NCBI GenBank assembly: GCA_016192145.1
Contig: JACPUT010000002.1
Location: forward strand, 1 to 64,000
Direction: 5' to 3'
Source: Acidobacteriota bacterium
Lineage (GTDB): Bacteria > Acidobacteriota > Holophagae > Holophagales > Holophagaceae
DNA: 64,000 nt
In this document: positions 1-7,684 of the stretch, in pieces
How the letters are laid out: every line of letters begins with the position of its first letter
Position numbering within the stretch: position 1 is the stretch's first letter
Translations under genes and position numbers: made by a program
The notes under the pieces: generated by a model
What the model was told of the DNA's origin: nothing
The model's input: only the letters and a program-made list of their open reading frames with translations
Databases searched by the model: none

Positions 1-3
1 AAT

Positions 4-119
4 TCGTCGCGACTTTACCCCAAGGGTCACACCCGTTCCCATCCCGAACACGGCAGTTAAGACTTGGAGGGCCGATGATACTGCGTTTTTAAGCGTGGAA
101 AAGTAGGTCGTTGCGACGT
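4..119 (+). rRNA. rrf: 5S ribosomal RNA
   Basis: The conserved 5S core GGTCACACCCGTTCCCATCC is present, followed by the GAACACGGCAGTTAAG block and a closing GTAGGTCG segment. The 5' arm at 5-13 (cgtcgcgac) pairs with the 3' arm at 110-118 (gttgcgacg), forming helix I, so the molecule looks essentially complete at about 115 nt. It is probably the last gene of an rRNA operon whose 16S and 23S lie left of the window. A terminator follows directly. Confidence 0.95.
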
Positions 120-130
120 TAAAATCTGAA

Positions 131-161
131 AGGCCCCTGAGGAATACTCAGGGGCTTTTTT
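131..161 (+). terminator. Rho-independent terminator of the rRNA operon
   Basis: An 8-bp stem gcccctga/tcaggggc (133-140 with 148-155) and a 7-nt loop are followed by six T residues. It lies 12 nt after the 5S rRNA and would end the rrn transcript. Confidence 0.9.
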
Positions 162-230
162 GCGTCTGGAAATAGGTTGTTGGGATGAACAAACTCCGAA
201 AAGTCAAAGACGGGAAGGTGTTCAGCGACC

Positions 231-438
231 TACGGTCGCCGAACTACGACCCAGCCCGCCCCTTATGCTCAACCGTGTGGGGCCCCGATCCGCGGAGTCC
301 ACTGGACTCCGCGGAACGACCCACATCGGTTTCGCGGTCGCCGAACTACGACCCAGCCGGGCGCTTATGCTCAGCCGCGTGGGGGCCCGACGGTGGAAGT
401 CCACTGGACTTCCACCGTCGACCCACGCGGGCTTCGCC
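231..438. repeat. Two tandem ~102-bp structured repeats with variable hairpins
   Basis: Two copies begin with the same 23-base segment (ggtcgccgaactacgaccca and three further bases) at 234 and 336, a period of 102. Each copy ends in a perfect hairpin with the shared apex gtcc-act-ggac. Copy 1 has an 11-bp stem (290-300 with 304-314). Copy 2 has a 15-bp stem (388-402 with 406-420) of different sequence. Flanking outer arms also pair in each copy (tgtggg/cccaca versus cgtggg/cccacg). No protein of recognisable type is encoded. Function unknown. Confidence 0.8.
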
Positions 439-446
439 GCTACACT
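418..446 (+). promoter_or_regulatory. Possible thrS promoter overlapping the repeat
   Basis: TCGACC at 418-423 and TACACT at 441-446 are separated by 17 bp, a plausible but weak sigma-70 pair. The -35 would lie at the end of the second repeat hairpin. A short hairpin (gcccccg/cgggggc, 452-469) lies between it and the thrS start and could attenuate or simply lead the transcript. This is inference only. Confidence 0.3.
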
Positions 447-492
447 GTAATGCCCCCGAAGCCGGGGGCTTCCTGCATTTGTGGAGATCTTC

Positions 493-2406
493 ATGTCCAT
501 TGCCGTGCGCCTTCCCGACGATTCCCTCCGGCAGCTGCCCGAGGGGGCGACCGGGACTGACCTGGCCGCAGGCATCGGTCCCCGCCTTCTGGAGGCGGCG
601 CTGGCCATCAAGCAGGACGGGCAGTTGACCGATCTGAAGGCTCCCCTGCGGGATGGAGCGAAGATCGAGATCCTCACGGCCAAGAACGAGGACAGCCTTG
701 AGCTGATCCGGCACAGCACGGCGCACCTGCTGGCCCATGCGGTGAAGCGCCTCTATCCCAATGCGCGGGTGGGCATCGGCCCCACCATCGAAGACGGGTT
801 CTACTACGACTTCTGGGTGGAGAAGCCCTTCACACCCGAGGATTTGCCCGTCATTGAAGCGGAGATGAAGAAGATCGTCGCCGAAGGCATCGAAGTGGTG
901 CGCGAGGACTTGGATCGGGACGCCGCCATCGCGCGGTTCAACGAGATGGGCGAGCCCCTGAAGGTGGAAGTGGTCAGCGGCATCCCCCAGGGAGACCGCA
1001 TCAGCGGCTACCGCCAGGGAGATTTCTACGATCTCTGCCGCGGGCCCCACATCCCCAATACCAACAAGCTGAAGGCCTTCAAGCTCCTGAGCATCGCGGG
1101 CGCTTATTGGAAGGGCGACGAGAAGAATCAGATGCTCTCGCGCATCTACGGCACCGCTTTTCATTCGCAAAGGGATCTGGACGAGCACCTCCAGCGCCTG
1201 GAAGAAGCCAAGCAGCGCGATCACCGCAAGCTGGGCAAGGAGCTGGACCTGTTCTCCTTCCACCCCCAAGCGCCGGCCTCACCCTTCTTCCATCCCAAGG
1301 GCACGGTGGTCTACAACGCGCTCGTGGACTACATCCGCGAGCTGTACAACAAATACGACTACAAGGAAGTGATCACGCCGCAAATCCTCGACGTATCGCT
1401 GTGGAAGACCTCCGGCCACTACGACAACTACGCGGAGAACATGTACTTCACCACCGCCGAAGAGCGGGAGTACGCGGTGAAGCCCATGAACTGCCCAGGT
1501 CATTGCGTGCTCTTCGGCAGCACCAAGCACAGCTACCGGGATCTGCCCTTGCGCATCGCCGACTTCGGCCGTCTGCACCGCTACGAGCGGAGCGGTGTGA
1601 CCCACGGCCTCACGCGCGTCCGCACCTTCTGCCAGGACGATGCGCACCTCTTCTGCGCCCCCGATCAGATCAAGGCCGAGATGGCCTCCTTCCTGGACCT
1701 CCTGAAGGAGGTCTATGACACCTTCGCCTTCACGGAGATGCGCGTCGCCCTGAGCACCCGGCCCGAGAAGCGCTTGGGTTCCGATGAGATCTGGGACGCC
1801 GCCGAAGGCGCCCTGGCCGAAGCTCTCACCGAGGCGGGTGTCCCATTCAAGCTGAACCCGGGTGAAGGCGCCTTCTATGGCCCCAAGATCGAGTTCCAGG
1901 TGCTGGACGCCCTCAAGCGGCCCTGGCAGCTGGGCACCCTCCAGGTGGATTACATGCTCCCGGAGCGCTTCGACCTGAACTACACGAAGCCCGATGGCAC
2001 CGAAGGCCGCCCCGTGATGCTGCACCGGGCCATCCTCGGCAGCCTGGAGCGCTTCTTCGGAATCCTGGTGGAGCACTGTGCCGGAGCCTTCCCGGCCTGG
2101 CTGGCCCCCGTCCAGGTGGCGGTCCTCCCCATCACGGACCGGGTGGCCCCCTTTGCCGAGGAAGTGGGCGCCAAGCTCCGGGCCGCCGGCTTCCGGGTGG
2201 ACCTGGACCTCCGCAACGAGAAGGTGAACGCCAAGATCCGTGAGCATCAGCTTCGTAAAGTGCCGTATATGCTCGTTTTGGGTGATCGCGAGGCCGAAGC
2301 GGGCTCCGTGTCCGTCCGCCACCGCACCCAGGGCGACCTGGGGGTGCAGACCCTGGAGGCCTTCCTGGCCTCCTTCCAGGCCGAGGTGGCGGAACGCCGC
2401 CGCTGA
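493..2406 (+). CDS. thrS: Threonine--tRNA ligase
   Basis: Charges tRNA-Thr in the cytoplasm. The 637-aa product has the normal full layout: an N-terminal TGS domain (about 1-62), the editing domain with HSTAHLLAH as zinc/editing histidines, the class II catalytic core with MNCPGH and a RYERSGV motif 2, and a C-terminal anticodon-binding domain starting near VQVAVLPI. I chose ATG 493 over an in-frame GTG at 481 because a GGAG at 482-485 sits 7 nt upstream of the ATG. It is the first gene of a thrS-infC-rpmI-rplT-pheST run, the classical order in many bacteria. Confidence 0.96.
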   Translation: MSIAVRLPDDSLRQLPEGATGTDLAAGIGPRLLEAALAIKQDGQLTDLKAPLRDGAKIEILTAKNEDSLELIRHSTAHLLAHAVKRLYPNARVGIGPTIEDGFYYDFWVEKPFTPEDLPVIEAEMKKIVAEGIEVVREDLDRDAAIARFNEMGEPLKVEVVSGIPQGDRISGYRQGDFYDLCRGPHIPNTNKLKAFKLLSIAGAYWKGDEKNQMLSRIYGTAFHSQRDLDEHLQRLEEAKQRDHRKLGKELDLFSFHPQAPASPFFHPKGTVVYNALVDYIRELYNKYDYKEVITPQILDVSLWKTSGHYDNYAENMYFTTAEEREYAVKPMNCPGHCVLFGSTKHSYRDLPLRIADFGRLHRYERSGVTHGLTRVRTFCQDDAHLFCAPDQIKAEMASFLDLLKEVYDTFAFTEMRVALSTRPEKRLGSDEIWDAAEGALAEALTEAGVPFKLNPGEGAFYGPKIEFQVLDALKRPWQLGTLQVDYMLPERFDLNYTKPDGTEGRPVMLHRAILGSLERFFGILVEHCAGAFPAWLAPVQVAVLPITDRVAPFAEEVGAKLRAAGFRVDLDLRNEKVNAKIREHQLRKVPYMLVLGDREAEAGSVSVRHRTQGDLGVQTLEAFLASFQAEVAERRR

Positions 2407-2481
2407 GGTCAAAAATCGCCATGGTGCTTTGCGCCGTTGCTTGATAAACTCTACGTTCCTGTCTTTTGGAAGGGGTAAGCC

Positions 2482-3048
2482 ATTCGCCCAAACGAGACCC
2501 GCATCAACGACGGCATCCGCGCTGCCGAAGTCCGCGTCATTGACGAGGACGGTGCCCAGCTGGGAGTCATGCCCCCGCACACCGCAGTACGGATCGCCGA
2601 AGAAAAGGGCCTCGACTTGGTCGAGGTCGCTGGCAACGCAGCTCCGCCTGTCTGCCGCATCATGGACTACGGCAAGTACAAGTTCATGGAAGCCAAGCGC
2701 GAGCACGCCGCACGGGCCAAGCAGAAGAACATCGTGGTCAAGGAAGTCAAATTCCGCCCCAAGACCGATGACCACGACTTCGACTTCAAGGTCAAGCACA
2801 TCCAGCGATTCCTCGGCGAGGGCGACAAGGTCAAAGTGGTAGTGATGTTCCGCGGCCGCGAAGTAGTCCATCGCGACATCGGGTACAGGATCATCGAAGA
2901 GGTGATCCAGCGCGTGAGTGAGCAGGCCCTGGTGGAGAAACCCGCCGGAATCGACGGCCGAGACATGCACGCGATCCTCACGCCCAAGCCCGTCGAGAAG
3001 AAGAAGGAAGTCAAGAAACCCGGTTCTGAAACCCCTCAAGAAGCCTAG
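2482..3048 (+). CDS. infC: Translation initiation factor IF-3 (ATT start)
   Basis: IF-3 binds the 30S subunit, prevents premature 50S joining and discriminates start codons. The first in-frame ATG (2569) would remove about 29 conserved residues. Reading from ATT at 2482 gives [20 protein letters not shown], the conserved IF-3 amino terminus, and a 188-aa protein of usual size. A GGAAGGGG purine tract (2468-2475) is correctly spaced. Rare AUU/AUC starts in infC are known to allow IF-3 to repress its own translation, so the same autoregulation is likely here. The C-terminal domain ([20 protein letters not shown]) is intact, with a short lysine-rich tail. Confidence 0.93.
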   Translation: MRPNETRINDGIRAAEVRVIDEDGAQLGVMPPHTAVRIAEEKGLDLVEVAGNAAPPVCRIMDYGKYKFMEAKREHAARAKQKNIVVKEVKFRPKTDDHDFDFKVKHIQRFLGEGDKVKVVVMFRGREVVHRDIGYRIIEEVIQRVSEQALVEKPAGIDGRDMHAILTPKPVEKKKEVKKPGSETPQEA

Positions 3049-3059
3049 AGGATCCTCCG

Positions 3060-3257
3060 ATGCCCAAGCTCAAGACCCACAAGGGCGCCCAAAAGCGCTT
3101 CAAGAAGACCGGCACCGGCAAGTTCAAGCGGGGCTGCTCCCACCAGCGACACATCCTCACCAGCAAGTCCCCCAAGCGCAAGCGTCAGCTTGATATGGGC
3201 GACATGGTGAGCAAGGCCGACTCCAAGTCCGTCGCTGAGATGCTGCCCTACGCCTGA
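3060..3257 (+). CDS. rpmI: 50S ribosomal protein L35
   Basis: The 65-aa, very basic protein begins [20 protein letters not shown], the L35 signature, with the typical internal [14 protein letters not shown] stretch. It is a small structural protein of the large subunit. It lies 11 nt after infC in the usual infC-rpmI-rplT order and is probably co-transcribed with infC. The preceding GAGGATCC supplies a Shine-Dalgarno-like site. Confidence 0.96.
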   Translation: MPKLKTHKGAQKRFKKTGTGKFKRGCSHQRHILTSKSPKRKRQLDMGDMVSKADSKSVAEMLPYA

Positions 3258-3371
3258 GCCTGCCCCAGCGGTAGACTTGTGATTGTTCAACCCGGCGACG
3301 CCCCCTAGGCGCCGCCCCCAAAGGGGCCGACAAACGCTCGCTTTCGAGCTGCCCCAAGGAAAGGAAACGCC
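3258..3371 (+). other. Structured rpmI-rplT spacer
   Basis: This 114-nt spacer has at least three potential hairpins: the ggcg/cgcc region near 3293-3313, gcccc/ggggc at 3314-3327, and gctcg-cttt-cgagc at 3336-3349. In other bacteria L20 represses its operon by binding leader RNA, so a regulatory role is possible. I could not match it to a known L20 leader. Confidence 0.35.
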
Positions 3372-3719
3372 ATGACTCGTGTAAAACGTGGTTTTAAGCG
3401 CGCCCAACGCCGCAAGCGGATGCTCAAGTTCGCCAAGGGCTTCTACGGCGCCAAGTCCCGCCTCTACCGCTCCGCCAAGGAAGCCGTGGAGAAGGCCCTG
3501 CTGTACAGCTACCGCGACCGTAAGGTGCGGAAGCGTGACTTCCGTAAGCTCTGGATCGTCCGCATCAGCGCCGCCTCCGTCCAGAACGGCCTGTCCTACA
3601 GCAAGTTCATGGGTGGTCTGAAGAAGGCCAACGTGAACCTGGACCGCAAGATCCTCGCTGATCTCGCCGTCCGCAATCCCGAGGCGTTTAGCAAGCTCGT
3701 GGCCGTGGCCAAGGGCTGA
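3372..3719 (+). CDS. rplT: 50S ribosomal protein L20
   Basis: L20 binds 23S rRNA early in 50S assembly and in several bacteria also represses its own operon. The 115-aa product begins [20 protein letters not shown] with the conserved [23 protein letters not shown] segment, and it is full length. AAGGAAAGGAAA just before the ATG provides a strong ribosome binding site. It follows rpmI after a structured spacer and is followed by a hairpin before pheS. Confidence 0.97.
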   Translation: MTRVKRGFKRAQRRKRMLKFAKGFYGAKSRLYRSAKEAVEKALLYSYRDRKVRKRDFRKLWIVRISAASVQNGLSYSKFMGGLKKANVNLDRKILADLAVRNPEAFSKLVAVAKG

Positions 3720-3743
3720 TTCGACCTCATCTCGAACGTGCTC

Positions 3744-3765
3744 GAAGGCCGCGCAAGCGGCCTTC
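3744..3765 (+). terminator. Hairpin between rplT and pheS
   Basis: A perfect 9-bp stem gaaggccgc/gcggccttc closed by a GCAA tetraloop is followed by GTGTGTTT rather than a clean T run. It may partly terminate or stabilise the infC-rpmI-rplT transcript while allowing readthrough into pheS. Confidence 0.6.
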
Positions 3766-3786
3766 GTGTGTTTCAGGGGAACCGTT

Positions 3787-4875
3787 ATGGAACCGCAGTT
3801 GGAGTTATTGCCACCTGAGATCCTGGAAGCGCAATCCGCGTTCGCGGAGCGCCTCTCCGCCTGTGCGGACCTGGATGCGCTTCTGCGCATGAAGGGCGCC
3901 TACGTGGGCCGCGAGGGCAGCCATGCCGCGCGGTTGATGGAGCTGCTGAAGACGGCGCCGAAGGAACAGAAGCGCGATCTGGGTGCCGCCATCAACGCGC
4001 TGAAGAATGCCTGGGAAGAGGCCCTCAAGACCCGCCAGGCCGAGTTGGAGGCGACGAAGAAGGCGATCCCCGCGGAGGATGCCACCCTGCCGCCGCCCCG
4101 TCCCCCAGAGGGCGCTCTCCATCCCCTCCAGCGCCTCATGGATCGCCTCGTGGAGGCCTTCCGGCCCCTGGGCTACCACGTGGAGGAGGGCCCCGAGGTC
4201 GAGACGGAGGAGCACAATTTCGACGGCCTCAACATTCCGGCGGATCACCCGGCCCGCGGCAGCTCCGATACCTTCTACTTCTCCGCCCGCCCGGACCTCC
4301 TCCTCCGCACCCACACCAGCCCCGTGCAGGTGCGCGTGCTGAAGCGCTACGGCACCAAGAACGCCGCTGGTGTGAGTCTGCTGGAGGAGAAGGGTGGCCT
4401 GCGCTTCCTCGCCCCCGGCCGCGTGTACCGCAAGGATGAGATCGATCCCACCCACAGCCCCATGTTCCACCAGGTGGAGGGCATGCTCGTGGCCAAGGGC
4501 ATCGGGATGCAGCACCTCAAGGGAACCCTCGCCTACGCCATGAAGGCCCTCTTCGGCCCCGGCGCCGACGTGCGCTTCCGCCCCTCCTACTTCCCCTTCG
4601 TGGAACCCGGCTGCGAGATGGACGTGCGCTGCCCCCTCTGCGGCGGCTCCGGCTGCCGCGTCTGCAAGGGCAGCGGCTGGGTGGAGATCCTGGGCGCCGG
4701 TCTCATCCATCCCAAGGTCCTTGAACACGCAGGCATCGATCCCACCGTGTGGAGCGGCTTCGCCTTCGGCATGGGCGTGGAGCGCACCGCCATGATGGTG
4801 AGCCAGTCGCCGGACCTGCGCCTCTTCTTCGAGAACGATCAACGCTTCCTGGCCCAGATGGGAGGGCTCGACTGA
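3787..4875 (+). CDS. pheS: Phenylalanine--tRNA ligase alpha subunit
   Basis: Catalytic subunit of the alpha2beta2 enzyme that charges tRNA-Phe. The 362-aa protein has an N-terminal coiled-coil arm (about 1-90) and a class II core with HNFDGLNIP, FHQVEGMLV (motif 2) and GMGVERTAMM (motif 3). A CPLCGGSGCRVCKGSGW segment near the C terminus resembles the cysteine-containing insert seen in other bacterial PheS. ATG 3787 is chosen because CAGGGGAAC sits just upstream. Its TGA overlaps the pheT ATG by one base (TGATG), implying translational coupling. Confidence 0.95.
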   Translation: MEPQLELLPPEILEAQSAFAERLSACADLDALLRMKGAYVGREGSHAARLMELLKTAPKEQKRDLGAAINALKNAWEEALKTRQAELEATKKAIPAEDATLPPPRPPEGALHPLQRLMDRLVEAFRPLGYHVEEGPEVETEEHNFDGLNIPADHPARGSSDTFYFSARPDLLLRTHTSPVQVRVLKRYGTKNAAGVSLLEEKGGLRFLAPGRVYRKDEIDPTHSPMFHQVEGMLVAKGIGMQHLKGTLAYAMKALFGPGADVRFRPSYFPFVEPGCEMDVRCPLCGGSGCRVCKGSGWVEILGAGLIHPKVLEHAGIDPTVWSGFAFGMGVERTAMMVSQSPDLRLFFENDQRFLAQMGGLD

Positions 4876-6785
4876 TGCAGATCATCCTGAGTCAGCTGCA
4901 GCGCGAACTGCCCACGGCGGGCCTCACCCAGGCCCAGGCCCTGGAGCGCCTGCCCATGTTGGGCTTCCCCATCGATGGCGTGGCCACGGTGGAAGGCGAG
5001 ACCGTCCTCGATGTGGACGTTACCGCCAACCGCCCCGACGTCATGAGCCACCGTGGCCTGGCGCGGGATCTCGCCGCCACCCTCGGCGCCGAACTCGCCG
5101 CCTTGCCGACCACCACCCTGGGAGGTGCCCCCCAGCGGGAGATCCGCCTGGAGACGCCCGCCTGCCCGACCTACAGCACGGCCGTACTCACCTTGGGCGC
5201 CACCCAGGCCACGCCCGCCGACGTGCAGACCTTCCTCCGGGCCCTGGGCATGACGCCCAAAGGGCTCGCGGCCGTGGATGCCTCCAACGAGCTGCTGCAT
5301 CGCTACGGCCATCCCACCCACGCCTTCGATGCGGACAAGCTGCAGGGGGCCATCCGCGTGCGCTTCGCCCAGGCGGGCGAAACGCTGGTGACCCTGGACG
5401 GCGTGGACCGCAAGCTCACGCCCGAGGACCTGATCATCGCCGATGACTCCGGCCCCATCGCCTTCGCCGGCGTCATGGGTGGCGAGTCCACGAAGGTCAC
5501 GGAAACCACGCGCACCGTGCTGCTGGAGAGCGCCTGGTTCGATCCTAAAGTGGTGCGGCCCATGGCCCGCCGCCACAACCTGCACACGGATGGCAGCCAC
5601 CGCTTCGGCCGGGGCGCGGACCCCGTCATGGCCGCGGTGGTTCGCGATCTCCTGGCCCAGCGCCTGATCGAATGGGCGGGGGCCACGGTGCTGTCGGCCT
5701 GGACAGTGGGGGCCGTGCCCGCCCGTGCGGCCGCCATCACCCTGCCCCTGACCCAGCTGAACCGCATTGCGGGGGAGACCGTGGACGCAGCGGAAGCGGA
5801 GACGCTGCTCGCCCGCCTCGGCTGCGAGGTCTCCCGCTCGGCCACCACCGTAACGGCCGTGCCGCCCACCTGGCGCCATGACCTGACCCTGCCCGAGGAT
5901 TTGGCCGAGGAAGTGCTCCGCCTCCGGGGCTATGACCGCATCGGCAGTTCCCTGCCCGCCGTGGACGCGGATCCGGAGCCCCTCAGCCCTTCCTACCGCA
6001 CGGCGGCGAGCCTCTCCCGACGCCTGGCCCACCTGGGTTTCTTCCAGACGGTGACCTACGGCTTCATCGGGCCCGATGAGGACGCCGCCTTCGCGGCCGC
6101 GGGGAACCCTGCCGAGGGCCGCGCCCTGGGCAACCCCCTGGGCCTGGAGTACTCCGTCATGCGGGCCTCCCTCCTGCCCAGCCTGAAGGCCACGGCGCTG
6201 CACAACCGCCGCCAGGGCCAGAAGGAAGTGCGCCTCTTCGAGATCGCCCCGGCCTACCCGGCGGGTCTGGAGGGCAAGCCCTCCGTGGCCCTCGTCTGGG
6301 GCGGCCTCCGGGGCGGCGAGGACCACCTCACGGCGTCCCGCGCCGTCCTGGCGGCGGACCTCCGGGGCGTGGCCCAGTCCCTGGGCTTCGGCTCAGCCCC
6401 CATCCAGGATCTCGGCGATGGGCTCCTGGGCGTGGAAGTGGCCTTGGACACCCTGGCGGCCCCGCCCGAGCGGATCATCCCCCGCTTCCAGGGATTCAGC
6501 CGCTTCCCCGCCGTGGAGCGGGACCTCTCCCTCGTGGTGGATCTGGGCAAGCCCTTCGGGGACCTGGCCGCTGCCATGGGCGGGGTGCTGCCCCAACCCG
6601 AACTCCAGCACCTGGGCGTCGTGGACGTCTACCGGGGCAAGGGCATGGCGCCGGGCAAGCAGGCCCTCCTCGTCCGTTTCCGTTTCCAGCACGCCAGCCG
6701 CACCCTCACCTCCGAGGAAGTGGAGGGTTGGGTCCAGTCGGCCCTGAAGGCTGCGGAGGGCGTGGGCGCGACCCTTCGGGCATAG
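4875..6785 (+). CDS. pheT: Phenylalanine--tRNA ligase beta subunit, short form lacking the OB-fold domain
   Basis: The 636-aa product is well below the usual ~790-800 aa. The amino terminus MQIILSQLQRELP goes through LGFPIDGVATVEG straight to TVLDVDVTANRPDVMSHRGLARD, so the EMAP-II-like OB-fold tRNA-binding domain that normally lies at about residues 40-150 is absent. B3/B4-like editing (HPTHAFDADKLQG), B5 and the catalytic-like domains follow. A C-terminal FDX-ACB domain is present (FPAVERDLSLVVD). There is no frameshift, so this looks like a genuine short form rather than a broken gene. The start overlaps the pheS stop. Confidence 0.93.
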   Translation: MQIILSQLQRELPTAGLTQAQALERLPMLGFPIDGVATVEGETVLDVDVTANRPDVMSHRGLARDLAATLGAELAALPTTTLGGAPQREIRLETPACPTYSTAVLTLGATQATPADVQTFLRALGMTPKGLAAVDASNELLHRYGHPTHAFDADKLQGAIRVRFAQAGETLVTLDGVDRKLTPEDLIIADDSGPIAFAGVMGGESTKVTETTRTVLLESAWFDPKVVRPMARRHNLHTDGSHRFGRGADPVMAAVVRDLLAQRLIEWAGATVLSAWTVGAVPARAAAITLPLTQLNRIAGETVDAAEAETLLARLGCEVSRSATTVTAVPPTWRHDLTLPEDLAEEVLRLRGYDRIGSSLPAVDADPEPLSPSYRTAASLSRRLAHLGFFQTVTYGFIGPDEDAAFAAAGNPAEGRALGNPLGLEYSVMRASLLPSLKATALHNRRQGQKEVRLFEIAPAYPAGLEGKPSVALVWGGLRGGEDHLTASRAVLAADLRGVAQSLGFGSAPIQDLGDGLLGVEVALDTLAAPPERIIPRFQGFSRFPAVERDLSLVVDLGKPFGDLAAAMGGVLPQPELQHLGVVDVYRGKGMAPGKQALLVRFRFQHASRTLTSEEVEGWVQSALKAAEGVGATLRA

Positions 6786-7057
6786 GGCCTGTACCGGAAT
6801 AATCCTTCCTTTTGTTGGCCCCTATTCGCGCCATCCAGCAAGGAGAGCCGCGCGGCGCGATGGGCGTCCATCGTGCAAGCGGCTCGACGCGGCTTGGGGC
6901 GCGAAGAGGGGCCAACCCTTCGGGCGAGGGGCGGCGGCTGTCGCATTCCTGCGTTGGCCTCCCTCCGTGTATTCCCGATACATCTCCGGTCGACCGCCTT
7001 GGCCTGCTCCGCCGACGCCCCTCGCAAAAGGAAGGATTGTCCCGCTACAGGCCCTAA
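6783..7057. repeat. ~275-bp element with 30-bp terminal inverted repeats
   Basis: The left end (6783-6812) and the reverse complement of the right end (7028-7057) match at 27 of 30 positions, both containing aatccttccttttg. Nested inside, gttggcccctattcgcgcc (6815-6833) matches the reverse complement of 6898-6916 at 18 of 19 positions. A further imperfect hairpin around gagccgc/gcggctc lies within that. Open frames through it look non-native. It begins at the pheT stop codon and ends just before the next gene. It could be a MITE, a REPIN-like element or a long structured RNA. Confidence 0.75.
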
Positions 7058-7066
7058 CATGGAGGC

Positions 7067-7336
7067 ATGAGCTCCCCCCTATTCGCCCAGGATGCCCCCG
7101 TCGATCTCCTCAAACAGCTGGAGCAGCGCCTCCAGTCCCTGGTGCAGCAGCGTACCCAGCTCAAGGAGGAACTGGACCAGCTGAAGCAGGATCGGGGCAG
7201 CCAGGGCGCCGCCCTCTCCGAGGTCAAGGCTCAGGTGGATGCCCTCACCCAGGAGCGGGATGGCCTCCTGAGGGAGCGGGACGAGGTTCGAAGCCAGGTG
7301 GAGGCCATCCTGGCCATGCTCGAGGCCCTGGGATGA
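7067..7336 (+). CDS. Coiled-coil protein, ZapB-like, coupled to zapA
   Basis: The 89-aa product is nearly all heptad-like coiled coil (LLKQLEQRLQSLVQQRTQL through LRERDEVRSQVEAILAMLE). It has no signal peptide or membrane segment. Its TGA (7334-7336) overlaps the zapA ATG (7333) as ATGA, so the two are probably translated together. ZapB, a short coiled-coil divisome protein that binds ZapA in gammaproteobacteria, is a functional analogue. Assignment rests on architecture and context, not on sequence identity. A GGAGG precedes the ATG. Confidence 0.75.
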   Translation: MSSPLFAQDAPVDLLKQLEQRLQSLVQQRTQLKEELDQLKQDRGSQGAALSEVKAQVDALTQERDGLLRERDEVRSQVEAILAMLEALG

Positions 7337-7677
7337 GCCTTCCGGGCAACCTGAAGCGCCTGGAGGTCCAGGTGCTCGATCAGACCCTCCAGGTGGCCAC
7401 GGCCGACCCGGAAGGCCTTGCCCGGTCCGTGGAATATCTGGAGCGGGCCTATCAAGACATCGCCGAGGCCGTCCGACTACACTATGGAAGCGCTCCAACG
7501 ACCGTGGACACCCGTTCCTGGCTGTTGATCGGCGCCCTGAACCTGGCGCACCGGTTGGTGCACCTTGAACAGGCAGCCTCCCAGCACACCCAAGACCTGG
7601 AACAGCGGCTTCAGCAGCTGCTCCACGATGTAGACGAACCGATCCTCCCTTCCGATTCCACGCTCTTCGAGGATTGA
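7333..7677 (+). CDS. zapA: Cell division protein ZapA
   Basis: The 114-aa protein fits the ZapA family. An N-terminal globular part (LKRLEVQVLDQTLQVATADPEG) is followed by EYLERAYQDIAEAV and a C-terminal helix with LIGALNLAHRLVHLEQ. ZapA bundles FtsZ filaments at midcell. It is preceded by an overlapping coiled-coil gene and followed by a candidate 6S RNA, matching the zapA-ssrS arrangement known from many bacteria. The ATG overlaps the previous stop, and the last residues are acidic and variable. Confidence 0.82.
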   Translation: MSLPGNLKRLEVQVLDQTLQVATADPEGLARSVEYLERAYQDIAEAVRLHYGSAPTTVDTRSWLLIGALNLAHRLVHLEQAASQHTQDLEQRLQQLLHDVDEPILPSDSTLFED

Positions 7678-7684
7678 ACCCACT

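Noticed and set aside
180-480. T-box leader for thrS
   Set aside because: No AGGGTGG antiterminator box and no threonine specifier loop; the region is instead two tandem hairpin repeats.
2407-2481. A separate infC promoter (TTGCTT or TAAACT boxes)
   Set aside because: The candidate boxes near 2438-2450 are not spaced properly, so I do not list a promoter.
6786-7066. Short open frames inside the inverted-repeat element
   Set aside because: They are arginine- and proline-rich, lack ribosome sites and follow the palindrome rather than protein conservation.
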